Shown here one piece after another: positions 30,349 to 38,234 of a stretch of 38,597 nt of DNA. Made by a program: the position numbers and the translations under genes. Origin of the DNA: DATKSS01 sp035468355 (GTDB taxonomy: Bacteria > Chloroflexota > Dormibacteria > Dormibacterales > Dormibacteraceae); contig DATITA010000130.1 in the NCBI GenBank assembly GCA_035468355.1, positions 1-38,597 of the forward strand, in the 5' to 3' direction. Numbering within the stretch: position 1 is the first letter of the stretch; each line of letters begins with the position of its first letter. Below the pieces are notes generated by a model. That model was given only the letters and a program-made list of their open reading frames with translations. It ran no database searches and had not been told where the DNA came from.

Positions 30349-31734
30349 ATGGAAAAGAAGGCTCGGACGCTCGCCCAAAAGCTCTGGGACGCGCATGTCG
30401 TCCGAACCGCTGCGGGCGAGCCGGACCTGCTCTTCGTCGACCTGCACCTGGTCCACGAGGTCACGTCGCCCCAGGCTTTCGAAGGCCTCAAGCTCGGGGG
30501 GCGGCGCGTGCGCCGGCCCGACCTGACCGTGGCCACGATGGACCACAACGTCCCCACGCGCGGCGGCGTTCGGGCGGCCGACGATCTGTCCCGCAAGCAG
30601 ATGGAACTGCTGGCCGAGAACTGCCGGCGCGAGGGCATCCCGCTGCACCAGATCGGCAGCCGGCGACAGGGGATCGTCCACGTGATCGGGCCGGAGCTCG
30701 GCGTGACGCAACCCGGGATGCTCATCGTCTGCGGCGACTCCCACACCTCGACGCACGGTGCCTTTGGCGCGCTGGCTTTCGGCATAGGCACGTCTGAGGT
30801 CGAGCTGGTGCTGGCCACGCAGTGCCTGCCCCAGAGCCGGTTGGGCGATCTCTCCGTGACGGTCGAAGGCGAGCTGCCGATCGGGATCACGGCGAAGGAC
30901 ATCGTGCTCGGGGTGATCGGCAAGACCGGGATCTCGGCTGGCCAGGGGCACCTGGTCGAGTACCGCGGCTCCGCCATCCGCAAGCTGAGCATGGAAGGCC
31001 GCATGACGGTCTGCAACATGTCGATCGAGTGGGGCGCCAAAGCCGGGATGGTGGCGCCCGACGACACGACCTTCGCGTACGTCGAGGGCCGGCCCCACGC
31101 GCCGCGCGGCCCGGCCTGGGAGGCGGCGCTCGACTACTGGAGGTCGCTGCCGACCGACGAGGGGGCGAGCTTCGGCGCCGACATCTCGATCGATGCGACG
31201 CGCCTCGAGCCGCACGTCACCTGGGGCACCAATCCCGGCCAGGTGGTTGCCGTCACCGGCCGCGTGCCGCCTCCTCGATCGGACACTGACGAACGGGCCC
31301 TCAAGTACATGGACCTCAAGCCGGGCATGGCGCTCGCCGACATCGCGATCGACCGCGTGTTCATCGGCTCGTGCACCAACGGGCGCCTGGAGGACTTGCG
31401 CGCAGCCGCCCAGGTGATCGACGGCAAGCACGTCCACCCGCAGGTGCGGGCCATGGTCGTGCCAGGTTCGGCTTCGGTCAAGCGCGCCGCCGAGGACGAA
31501 GGGCTCGACCTCGTGTTCAAAGCGGCCGGCTTCGAGTGGCGCAACGCGGGATGCTCGATGTGCCTGGGCATGAACCCGGACACGCTGGCGCCCGGCGAGC
31601 GCTGCGCATCCACCTCGAACCGGAACTTCGAGGGGCGCCAGGGATCGGGCGGCCGCACCCACCTGATGAGCCCGCCCATGGCGGCCGCGGCTGCCGTCAC
31701 CGGCCACCTAGTCGATGTCCGGGAACTCTTGTAG
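30349..31734 (+). CDS. leuC: 3-isopropylmalate dehydratase large subunit
   Basis: 461 residues of the aconitase superfamily. The 4Fe-4S ligands are Cys342 (GSCTNGR) and Cys402/Cys405 (CSMCLGM). Other marks: MDHNVPT, GDSHTSTHGAFGALAFGIGTSE and the C-terminal NRNFEGRQG. With LeuD it isomerises 2- to 3-isopropylmalate. ATG 30349 begins the conserved EKKARTLAQKLWDAHVV; a longer frame from 30295 is not supported. A large minus-strand ORF across it is a shadow. leuD follows 6 nt after the stop. leuB is not in the window. Confidence 0.96.
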   Translation: MEKKARTLAQKLWDAHVVRTAAGEPDLLFVDLHLVHEVTSPQAFEGLKLGGRRVRRPDLTVATMDHNVPTRGGVRAADDLSRKQMELLAENCRREGIPLHQIGSRRQGIVHVIGPELGVTQPGMLIVCGDSHTSTHGAFGALAFGIGTSEVELVLATQCLPQSRLGDLSVTVEGELPIGITAKDIVLGVIGKTGISAGQGHLVEYRGSAIRKLSMEGRMTVCNMSIEWGAKAGMVAPDDTTFAYVEGRPHAPRGPAWEAALDYWRSLPTDEGASFGADISIDATRLEPHVTWGTNPGQVVAVTGRVPPPRSDTDERALKYMDLKPGMALADIAIDRVFIGSCTNGRLEDLRAAAQVIDGKHVHPQVRAMVVPGSASVKRAAEDEGLDLVFKAAGFEWRNAGCSMCLGMNPDTLAPGERCASTSNRNFEGRQGSGGRTHLMSPPMAAAAAVTGHLVDVRELL

Positions 31735-31740
31735 CCCGTC

Positions 31741-32328
31741 ATGGAAGCTGTGACCCGAGTCACCGGCCGGATGGCCCCGCTCGACCGGGCGGACGTCGAC
31801 ACCGACCAGATCATCCCCAAACAGTTCCTGAAGCGAATCGAGCGCACGGGGTACGGGCCGTTCCTCTTCTTCGACTGGCGCGCCGGGGGTGATTTCGTGC
31901 TGGATGAGCCGGAGCACGCCGGCGCCACGGTGCTGGTGACCGGCGGCAACTTCGGGTGTGGTTCGTCGCGCGAGCACGCTCCGTGGGCGCTGCGCGACTT
32001 CGGCTTCAAAGCGATCATCGCCCCGAGCTTCGCGGACATCTTCCGCGCCAACAGCTTCAAGACGGGTCTGCTGACGGTGACGCTGCCACAGAGCCAGGTG
32101 CGGCACCTGATCGACCTGGCGACCGAAGATCCAACCGCCGAGGTGACGGTGGACCTGCAGGCGCAGCAGGTCCGCGGCGAGGGGTTCGCGTACCCGTTCC
32201 AGATCGACCCTTTCGCGCGGGAATGCCTGCTGGGCGGCCTCGACGAGATCGGCCTGGTTGAGAAGCACGATCAGGACATCGCGGCGTACGAGTCCCGCCG
32301 CCCGGCCTGGCTGCCCACAGTCAAGTAG
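31741..32328 (+). CDS. leuD: 3-isopropylmalate dehydratase small subunit
   Basis: 195 residues. LDRADVDTDQIIPKQFLK at the N-terminus, the swivelling-domain motif GGNFGCGSSREHAPWAL and IIAPSFADIFRANSFKTGLL are standard LeuD. Length is normal (about 200). It provides part of the substrate pocket to LeuC and is co-transcribed with it (6-nt gap). Confidence 0.96.
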   Translation: MEAVTRVTGRMAPLDRADVDTDQIIPKQFLKRIERTGYGPFLFFDWRAGGDFVLDEPEHAGATVLVTGGNFGCGSSREHAPWALRDFGFKAIIAPSFADIFRANSFKTGLLTVTLPQSQVRHLIDLATEDPTAEVTVDLQAQQVRGEGFAYPFQIDPFARECLLGGLDEIGLVEKHDQDIAAYESRRPAWLPTVK

Positions 32329-32471
32329 GCCTACCTCTGGCGGGCCCTCCCTCGATTTGGCCCCCTCCCCCGAGCCCGACGCACCGTTCGGTCACATCTT
32401 CGTTTTGGTCTTGGGGGCCGTCAACCCAGGCTGTTAACGACCTTTTCGATCACAGCCGTGAAGGATGAACC
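32329..32471. other. Convergent intergenic region between leuD and ilvD
   Basis: 143 bp without an ORF. GGCCCCC (32359-32365) and GGGGGCC (32413-32419) are complementary but 47 bp apart, so a compact terminator is not evident. A short pyrimidine-rich stretch and CTTCGTTTTGGTCTT occur between them. Confidence 0.3.
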
Positions 32472-34139
32472 TCAGGGCTTGAGCATCGCCCCTTCGGAGG
32501 CCGAGCCGACCAGCATCGCGTAGCGGGCGAGCACGCCCCGGCGGTAGTTCGGCTCAGGAGGGGACCAGCCCTTCATCCGCGCCGCCACGTCGACCCCTTC
32601 GACGGCCAGCCTGCGGCTGTCGACGTCGATTTCGATGACGTCTCCATCCTCGATCGCGGCAAGGGGGCCGCCGGCGGCCGCCTCGGGCGCCACGTGGCCG
32701 ACCATCAAGCCGCTGGTCGCGCCCGAGAACCTGCCGTCCGTGACCATCGCCACCGAATCGCCGAGACCTTCGCCGACGATCGCCGCCGTGACCTGGAGCA
32801 TCTCTCGCATGCCCGGTCCGCCCTTCGGCCCCTCGTAGCGGATGACCACCACATCGCCGGCCTTGATTCGCCCCGAGTAGACGGCTGCGAAAGCGTCCTC
32901 CTCGCGGTTGAACACTCGCGCAGGCCCGCGATGGGAAACCGGGGTGTGCTGAGTGATCTTGACCACCGCCCCTTCCGGGGCCAGGTTCCCTCGCAGGATC
33001 ACCAGGCCACCTTCGGCCCGAAGGGGGTGCGAAAGCGGCGCGACAACCTGTTGACCCACCGTCTCGGTCACCGCCTCGCACTCCTCGCCAAGCGAGCGGC
33101 CGGTCACCGTGATCGCGTCTCCGTCGACGTACCCGCCGTCCAGCAACCGCCGCGTCAGCAAAGCGATCCCGCCTGCTTTATGGAGCTCGACGGCTGCAAA
33201 CCGCCCACCTGGCTTCAGGTCGCAGAGCAGCGGGGTGCGCCGGCTTATGCGGTCGATGTCGTCGATCGCCAGCTCTACGCCAACCTCACGCGCCAGGGCC
33301 AGGAGGTGTAGGACTGCGTTGGTGGACCCACCGCTCGCGGCCACCGCCGCGATCGCGTTGTCGAAGGCTCGCCGGGTGAGGATCTTCGAAGGGCGCAGGT
33401 CCTGCTCGAGAAGGTTCATGGCGACGGGGCCCAGCGCCTGGGCTGCGCGGTGCTTGGCAGGATCGGCGGCGGGTATCGAGTTGAACCCCACCGGCGACAG
33501 GCCGATCACTTCCATGACCATCGACATCGTGTTGGCCGTGTACTGTCCGCCGCAGGCGCCGGCCCCGGGACACGCGACCGCCTCGAGCTCGGCCAGGTCG
33601 GCATCGCTGATCTTCCCGGCGGCGGCGGCGCCGATAGCTTCGTAGACGTCTCCCACAGCGACCTGGCGCCCCCGGAAGTTGCCCGGCATGATCGAGCCGC
33701 CGTAAAGCACCATGCCCGGCCGGTCGAGGCGCGCGAGCGCGATGGCCGACGCCGGGATCGTCTTGTCGCATGCGCAAAGGCAGCAGAGGGCGTCGAACAT
33801 GTGGCCTCGGGCGACGAGCTCGATCGAATCCGCAATGACCTCGCGGCTCACGAGCGACGTCTTCATGCCTTCGGTGCCCATGGTGATGCCGTCGGAGATG
33901 GCGATCGTGTTGAACTCCATGGGGTTCGCGCCGGCGCCGCGGATTCCCGACTTCAAGGGCGTCGCCAGCTCGCGCAGCCCGAAATTGCAGGGCATGGTCT
34001 CGGACCAGCAGTTGGACACGCCGACGAAGGGCTTGTCGATGTCGGCGGCGGTCAGCCCGATCGCGTGCAGGAAGGACCTCGCCGCCGCACGGTCACGGCC
34101 CTGGTAAAGAGTCCGGCTCGGCCGCTCCACTGACCCCAT
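32472..34139 (-). CDS. ilvD: Dihydroxy-acid dehydratase
   Basis: 555 residues. Fe-S cluster cysteines lie in SNCWSETMPCN, ACDKTIPA and GACGGQYTANTM. Also typical are GGSTNAVLHLLALA and TDGRFSGATSGLMVGHVAPEAA. It dehydrates dihydroxy acids to 2-oxoisovalerate and 2-oxo-3-methylvalerate, linking IlvC to transamination and to LeuA. It is transcribed apart from the ilvBNC-leuA operon. ATG 34139; TAAGCT lies 9 nt upstream, suggesting a nearly leaderless transcript without the attenuator. Confidence 0.96.
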   Translation of the reverse strand: MGSVERPSRTLYQGRDRAAARSFLHAIGLTAADIDKPFVGVSNCWSETMPCNFGLRELATPLKSGIRGAGANPMEFNTIAISDGITMGTEGMKTSLVSREVIADSIELVARGHMFDALCCLCACDKTIPASAIALARLDRPGMVLYGGSIMPGNFRGRQVAVGDVYEAIGAAAAGKISDADLAELEAVACPGAGACGGQYTANTMSMVMEVIGLSPVGFNSIPAADPAKHRAAQALGPVAMNLLEQDLRPSKILTRRAFDNAIAAVAASGGSTNAVLHLLALAREVGVELAIDDIDRISRRTPLLCDLKPGGRFAAVELHKAGGIALLTRRLLDGGYVDGDAITVTGRSLGEECEAVTETVGQQVVAPLSHPLRAEGGLVILRGNLAPEGAVVKITQHTPVSHRGPARVFNREEDAFAAVYSGRIKAGDVVVIRYEGPKGGPGMREMLQVTAAIVGEGLGDSVAMVTDGRFSGATSGLMVGHVAPEAAAGGPLAAIEDGDVIEIDVDSRRLAVEGVDVAARMKGWSPPEPNYRRGVLARYAMLVGSASEGAMLKP

Positions 34140-34148
34140 CGCCGGAAA

Positions 34149-34154
34149 AGCTTA
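34149..34154 (-). promoter_or_regulatory. -10 hexamer TAAGCT for ilvD
   Basis: TAAGCT on the minus strand, 9 nt before the ilvD ATG; no Shine-Dalgarno and no room for a leader peptide. Confidence 0.35.
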
Positions 34155-34229
34155 TGCGAACCGTGCGCGGCGATCGCCGCGCATGATGGCGTTCTCTGGG
34201 CTCGTGTCGGCGATTGCCAGGACAGTTTG

Positions 34230-35006
34230 TCACGGCCTGCTCATGAGCGCATGGGATTGGTCCGCCCGCTGCTCGGCGCCGAACCATCGGAAGAAGACCA
34301 CCAGGGCGGCGAGCGCCAGCGTTGCTTTGCCGAGGATCATCAGCACAGCCCCCGCGATCGTCTGATCGATGAGCGGAGTGAAACCCGGGATCAACCGCGG
34401 GACGTGCGTGTAGAACTCATAGAACGGGACGCGCGAGAAGATCAGCGCAAGGGCCACGCCGTCCTGCGGCAGGGTGGCGAGGAGCATGTAAACCAGGCCC
34501 ACGCTCGGCGACATCCGCCAATGGGCATGCGCTGAGGTCGCGTCGATCAGCGGCCAGTAGAGGACGATGCCGCCGCCGATGAAGGTCAGGTGCTCGAAGA
34601 CGTGCAGCCCTTCGTTGTGGAGAGTGGCGTCGTACAAAGCTGGGATGTGCCAGCCGACCATCACGATTCCGGCGATGAGTTGCGCCGGGACAGGTTCGGT
34701 GATCGCGCGCAACCACCACACCCTGGCGAGGCTTGCCGCCATTCGCGATGAAAGGCCGAGCAGCAGGAGCGGCGGCGCGACGAACCCGAGCAGGACGTGC
34801 TGCAGCATGTGGACGCTGTCGAGGTACTGATCGCTGATGGTGTCCACCGGGGACTCGAGAGCGACCCAGAGTGTGAGCGCTCCGAGGCCGAAATAGAACC
34901 AGTGGTGACGCCGTGTGTCGCCGGCCGCCCGCGCGAGCCAGGCATATCCGGCGCAGAGGGCCACCAGGCCCGTGTAGACGGTCGGGTCGAACGGCCAACC
35001 AATCAC
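34230..35006 (-). CDS. ctaG: Cytochrome c oxidase assembly factor CtaG (caa3 type)
   Basis: 258 residues, about seven membrane helices. Conserved His/Asp-rich stretches of the CtaG family are present: DSVHMLQHVLLGFVAPPLLLLG, GWHIPALYDATLHNEGLHVFEH and LPQDGVALALIFS. The family is needed for copper insertion or assembly of caa3-type oxidases. GTG 35006 overlaps the VKOR stop (GTGA), so it is the last gene of the minus-strand maturation operon. Probably serves ctaC-ctaD-ctaE elsewhere in the window. Confidence 0.92.
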   Translation of the reverse strand: MIGWPFDPTVYTGLVALCAGYAWLARAAGDTRRHHWFYFGLGALTLWVALESPVDTISDQYLDSVHMLQHVLLGFVAPPLLLLGLSSRMAASLARVWWLRAITEPVPAQLIAGIVMVGWHIPALYDATLHNEGLHVFEHLTFIGGGIVLYWPLIDATSAHAHWRMSPSVGLVYMLLATLPQDGVALALIFSRVPFYEFYTHVPRLIPGFTPLIDQTIAGAVLMILGKATLALAALVVFFRWFGAEQRADQSHALMSRP

Positions 35007-35437
35007 GCGTCAACCCTGTCGTCGTGCTGCCTGGGCAGGGCGATCAGGAAGATCGCGAGAACCAGGGCGTGCGCGACCGTGCACCAGAGGCAGATGACGC
35101 CAAGCCTGACGATCTCGAAGTACACCAGGAGCAGCACCGTGACGAGGCCTACCGCCGACCACGCGAGCTGCAGCCTCCACCAAACTCGCGCCGAATGGCT
35201 GAGCAGGACGGCGGCGGCGAGCCCCACGCTGACGGCAAACCACAGAATCCCCGCGGCGGCCGTCGGTACGGTCGAGCCGGCCACCGCGGCGTACGAGCTC
35301 GAGAGCACCTGCTCGCAGTTGATCGTCCCATTGGCCGGGCAGGCGAGGGGGGTGCCCGAGAAATGGACGGCGGTGAGGTAGATGGAGACGCCCAGCCCGG
35401 CCACGCCGGCGAGCAGCGCGAGCAGCTGCAACCTCAA
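35003..35437 (-). CDS. Vitamin K epoxide reductase (VKOR) family protein
   Basis: 144 residues with four membrane helices. Redox residues are Cys33 and Cys41 in the extracytoplasmic loop (ACPANGTINCEQVLSS) and the active pair Cys116/Cys119 (CLWC). Bacterial VKOR reoxidises a thioredoxin-like partner using quinone, replacing DsbB. The partner is probably the DUF929 protein encoded just upstream. TTG 35437 is taken as the start, 4 nt after the DUF929 stop; support for it is moderate. Confidence 0.92.
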   Translation of the reverse strand: MRLQLLALLAGVAGLGVSIYLTAVHFSGTPLACPANGTINCEQVLSSSYAAVAGSTVPTAAAGILWFAVSVGLAAAVLLSHSARVWWRLQLAWSAVGLVTVLLLVYFEIVRLGVICLWCTVAHALVLAIFLIALPRQHDDRVDA

Positions 35438-35441
35438 GGGC

Positions 35442-36281
35442 CTAGCCCAGCTTCTTTTCGAGAGCCTGGATCGAGGCGGACGTGCAAACGCTCGACGGCT
35501 GGTCGGACGTAATGCGGCAGATCGCGGCGGTGAGCAGGTTGGCTGACCCGAGCACGGCTTTGGCCTGGGTCGTGTCGGGCTGGGCGAGCGAGCCGGCCAC
35601 GGCCTCCCAGCTCATCCCGGCCAGGACGTCCGGCAGAAACATCGAGCCGGCGAAGGCGAAGCGGTTCCCCAGGTCCACGAAAGGAATCGAACCGGTCGTG
35701 TCGTACTGGTTCACGATCGCTTGCTGGGCGGCGGTCGGCGTCTCGATCGGCTTCTGGTCTCGATCGGTCGTCTCCACGGCTTGAAAGTCGATGTACTGGC
35801 TCGTGAACGTGGACCCGTGGAAGGTGAACGTCGGCGTGTTGGGATAGATGTCGCTCGAAGACGAGCTGGTGGTCTTCAGGCCCGAAAACGTCCCGAAGCG
35901 CGACAGAGCCACGATCACCGGCCAACGCTGTGCCGCGCAGTAAGGGCAGTACTCGGCGCCGAAATAGAAGACCATCGGTTTTCCCGAGGGCCCGGTCAGC
36001 GCCGTTCCGGAAACAGGCTTGATCAGGTTGTTGGCGGAGCCCTGTCCGATCGATTCGAGCTCAGTCGCGGGCAGAGCGGCCAGAGAATTGACCACGAGCT
36101 GCGCGGCGTCGGGTGCCAGAGGGGGCGCCGCCTGTGGCGTCGTGTACCAGCGGGCGAGCAGGAACCCGCCCACCACCAGCCCGAGCACGGCGACCACCGC
36201 GACCGGCGTGACCCAGCCAGGGGTTCGAGATACCGGCTTTCGCATCGGCCTTGGGTGCTTGGCCGCAGGCTGCCTGCTCAT
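35442..36281 (-). CDS. DUF929-type thioredoxin-like membrane-anchored protein
   Basis: 279 residues: basic N-terminus, one membrane anchor (about 22-44), then an extracytoplasmic thioredoxin-like domain with FYFGAEYCPYCAAQRW (Cys112/Cys115). The pattern matches DUF929. Next to VKOR it is a likely thiol oxidase (DsbA-like) substrate partner. Start ATG 36281 overlaps the upstream gene stop (TGATG). Two further Cys near the C-terminus (in AAICRITSDQPSSVC) may form a structural disulfide. Confidence 0.85.
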   Translation of the reverse strand: MSRQPAAKHPRPMRKPVSRTPGWVTPVAVVAVLGLVVGGFLLARWYTTPQAAPPLAPDAAQLVVNSLAALPATELESIGQGSANNLIKPVSGTALTGPSGKPMVFYFGAEYCPYCAAQRWPVIVALSRFGTFSGLKTTSSSSSDIYPNTPTFTFHGSTFTSQYIDFQAVETTDRDQKPIETPTAAQQAIVNQYDTTGSIPFVDLGNRFAFAGSMFLPDVLAGMSWEAVAGSLAQPDTTQAKAVLGSANLLTAAICRITSDQPSSVCTSASIQALEKKLG

Positions 36282-37675
36282 CAAGCCCCGCTGGTGATCG
36301 GCTGGGCCAGGATCCACAGGCTCGTCATCGTGTACATGACCATAAGCAACAGCATGGGGTACTGGCTGAGCAGCGCGCGTTGAGCGGTGCGGAACCGCTC
36401 GCCGGCCCGCAGGTGCGAGAGGTAGACGGCCACCACGTGGCCGAGCACGATCAGCACGATCTGCGCGTACCAGACAGTCGACGCCTGGGCCAGGGCAAAG
36501 CTGGGCTTGAGGTTCGCGACCGCGGGCCACAAATGCCAACCCTTCGCGAGTGGATCGTTGAGCAGCGGAATCAGCGCCTGCGCCTGCACCAGCACGTAGC
36601 TGTAGTTGTGTGCCGCGTTGTACACCAGGGCGATGGGGACGAGGGTCAGCGCAAACGCGGACACCGTTGCTCTCGCGTCGACCCTGCGCTTGCCGAGATA
36701 TATGACCATCTCCATGAACGCCACAAACACCAGGACGAAAGTGCACGTGAGCAGCAGAAGGCCGATGGTGCGGACAAAGAAGGATCCGAACGCGCCCATC
36801 GGCAGCCACAGAGGCTTGAGCGAGAGGGTGAAATCCTGCCAGGGCTGCGTGGCGAGGATGCCGTCGAAGGCGAGACTGCTCAGCATCAGGACCACGAAGA
36901 CCACCCGATCCCATCCGCTCGCCCCGGGCTTGAGCAGCCCGACGCCCCATGGACGCAGGTCAACTGAGATGACACGCCCGCTCTCGTCGCGCTCCGCCTC
37001 GACGGGGCCGAACCGGCCGACGATGTCGAACAGAACCGTGAATGCCTCACCGCTTTGAAGCCAGGCGTCGCGCCCGAAAAGGAACATGCCGGCCAGGGTG
37101 ATCACGGAGTACACCACGGCCGCGGTGGCCACGATCGACGGCCGGTTGGCCATGCCGCTGGTGAGCTCCAGGCACGCGAATGAGAGGTAGACGACGGCGG
37201 CCGGCCAGATGCCGACGGACGGGAGCGTGAGGACCGGCCTTGGCCGGACGATCCTGGCGACAGCGTCATAGATGGCCGCCCATGGGTTGAGCAGGTACCA
37301 GAGATTGCCGACGAGCCCGCTCAGGATGACCGTCGCGGCCCAGAAGTAGATCCAGGTCAGGTACTCCGCCGGGTTGTAATAAGCGTTGGTCGACCCGAAC
37401 CAACCGGTGATGACCACCGCGAGCAGCGCAAACACCCCGATCAAACCCCCGACGGCTCGTGGCCAGGGCGATCGTGCGATCGGAAGGAGGAACGGCAGCC
37501 GGCGGCGCGGGTACTCGAGCGCCTTGGCGCCGACCTGGTCGCCTGCGAACAGCACGACCAGCACGAACGAGATCAGGACCACCCCTCCCGCGGCAAACAA
37601 GTACAGGGTCAATGAGATGGGCAGGTCGTAGCGCTGACCGAAACCGTGCAAGAACAGGGTGGCGGCAGCGATCAC
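36281..37675 (-). CDS. Polytopic membrane protein of unknown function
   Basis: 464 residues with about 11-12 membrane helices. The N-terminus has HGFGQRYDLPISL after a short hydrophobic signal; later marks are YYNPAEYLTWIYFWAATVILSG and LYYLLNPWAAIYD-like NLWYLLNPWAAIYD. From memory, similar actinobacterial proteins are often labelled fenitrothion hydrolase, a name I do not rely on. The exposed His near the mature N-terminus and the cupredoxin neighbour hint at copper handling. GTG 37675 overlaps the cupredoxin stop (GTGA). Confidence 0.7.
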   Translation of the reverse strand: MIAAATLFLHGFGQRYDLPISLTLYLFAAGGVVLISFVLVVLFAGDQVGAKALEYPRRRLPFLLPIARSPWPRAVGGLIGVFALLAVVITGWFGSTNAYYNPAEYLTWIYFWAATVILSGLVGNLWYLLNPWAAIYDAVARIVRPRPVLTLPSVGIWPAAVVYLSFACLELTSGMANRPSIVATAAVVYSVITLAGMFLFGRDAWLQSGEAFTVLFDIVGRFGPVEAERDESGRVISVDLRPWGVGLLKPGASGWDRVVFVVLMLSSLAFDGILATQPWQDFTLSLKPLWLPMGAFGSFFVRTIGLLLLTCTFVLVFVAFMEMVIYLGKRRVDARATVSAFALTLVPIALVYNAAHNYSYVLVQAQALIPLLNDPLAKGWHLWPAVANLKPSFALAQASTVWYAQIVLIVLGHVVAVYLSHLRAGERFRTAQRALLSQYPMLLLMVMYTMTSLWILAQPITSGA

Positions 37676-38031
37676 GGGCTCACCTGCAGGGTGCCGAGCG
37701 GGGCGCCGGTGCTCTCCCACTCGATGGCACACGAACATGTCGTCGTGGCCTTGAAGGTGTGGGTCACCGCCTCGCCGGCCCGGGTGCTGAACGCGATGTC
37801 GTACCCGTGAAGGTGAACCTCTCCGGTGGTGTCGCTGGTGATGTTGATGGTCACACTGTCGTTCTGATGGGCGCTGAGGGTGCTCGGCGACATCTTCGTG
37901 GCGCCCGTGACGGCGACGTTGAAGGTCACGTTCTGGCCGCCACCATGACCGCCTGAGACGATCAAGACGCCGCCGATGGCGGCGAAGACCACGAGCACGG
38001 CGGCGAGGATCAAGACGCGAGTTCGGCTCAT
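37672..38031 (-). CDS. Membrane-anchored cupredoxin-like protein
   Basis: 119 residues. An N-terminal membrane anchor (about 6-26) precedes a beta-rich cupredoxin-like domain. Candidate metal residues are His73 and His75 (HLHG), Cys99 and Cys101 (CSC) and Glu104. The normal blue-copper Cys-His-Met loop is absent, so it may bind copper differently (CuA-like or storage) or not at all. AAGGAGG gives the ATG a strong Shine-Dalgarno. First full-size gene of the assembly operon. Confidence 0.75.
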   Translation of the reverse strand: MSRTRVLILAAVLVVFAAIGGVLIVSGGHGGGQNVTFNVAVTGATKMSPSTLSAHQNDSVTINITSDTTGEVHLHGYDIAFSTRAGEAVTHTFKATTTCSCAIEWESTGAPLGTLQVSP

Positions 38032-38074
38032 CGGCCTCCTTCTATATGGTGTGCGCCCCCCGGCGCGCCTGCGA

Positions 38075-38176
38075 TCAGCTGGAGCCGAAGCGAAGCTGAT
38101 ATGCAGCCAGGTGCCCAGCCAGCGAGGCCAGGACTGCGACGCCGAACAGCGTGAACCAGGCTCGCCTTCCGCTCAC
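38075..38176 (-). CDS. 33-residue single-pass membrane peptide
   Basis: A GTG-started ORF with one hydrophobic helix (AWFTLFGVAVLASLAG) between a basic N-terminus and a short polar tail. TATTAT lies 8 nt upstream without a Shine-Dalgarno, a leaderless pattern. It is 43 bp before the cupredoxin-like gene and co-directional, so it may head that operon. A chance ORF cannot be excluded. Confidence 0.4.
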   Translation of the reverse strand: MSGRRAWFTLFGVAVLASLAGHLAAYQLRFGSS

Positions 38177-38183
38177 GGTTCTC

Positions 38184-38190
38184 GATAATA
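38184..38190. promoter_or_regulatory. Overlapping divergent -10 hexamers
   Basis: The plus strand reads GATAAT at 38184-38189 and the minus strand reads TATTAT at 38190-38185. The minus box is 8 nt from the 33-residue ORF; the plus box could serve the solute-binding protein gene at 38235. Confidence 0.4.
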
Positions 38191-38234
38191 GGCGGTGGCC
38201 GGTAGCCGATCCGTCATGTCCTGAGGAGATGCAG

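Noticed and set aside
30273..31707. Minus-strand open frame antisense to leuC
   Set aside because: No domain-like sequence, and leuC on the plus strand is unambiguous. The frame is open because of codon bias. The true minus-strand signal is the short leader at 30170-30256.
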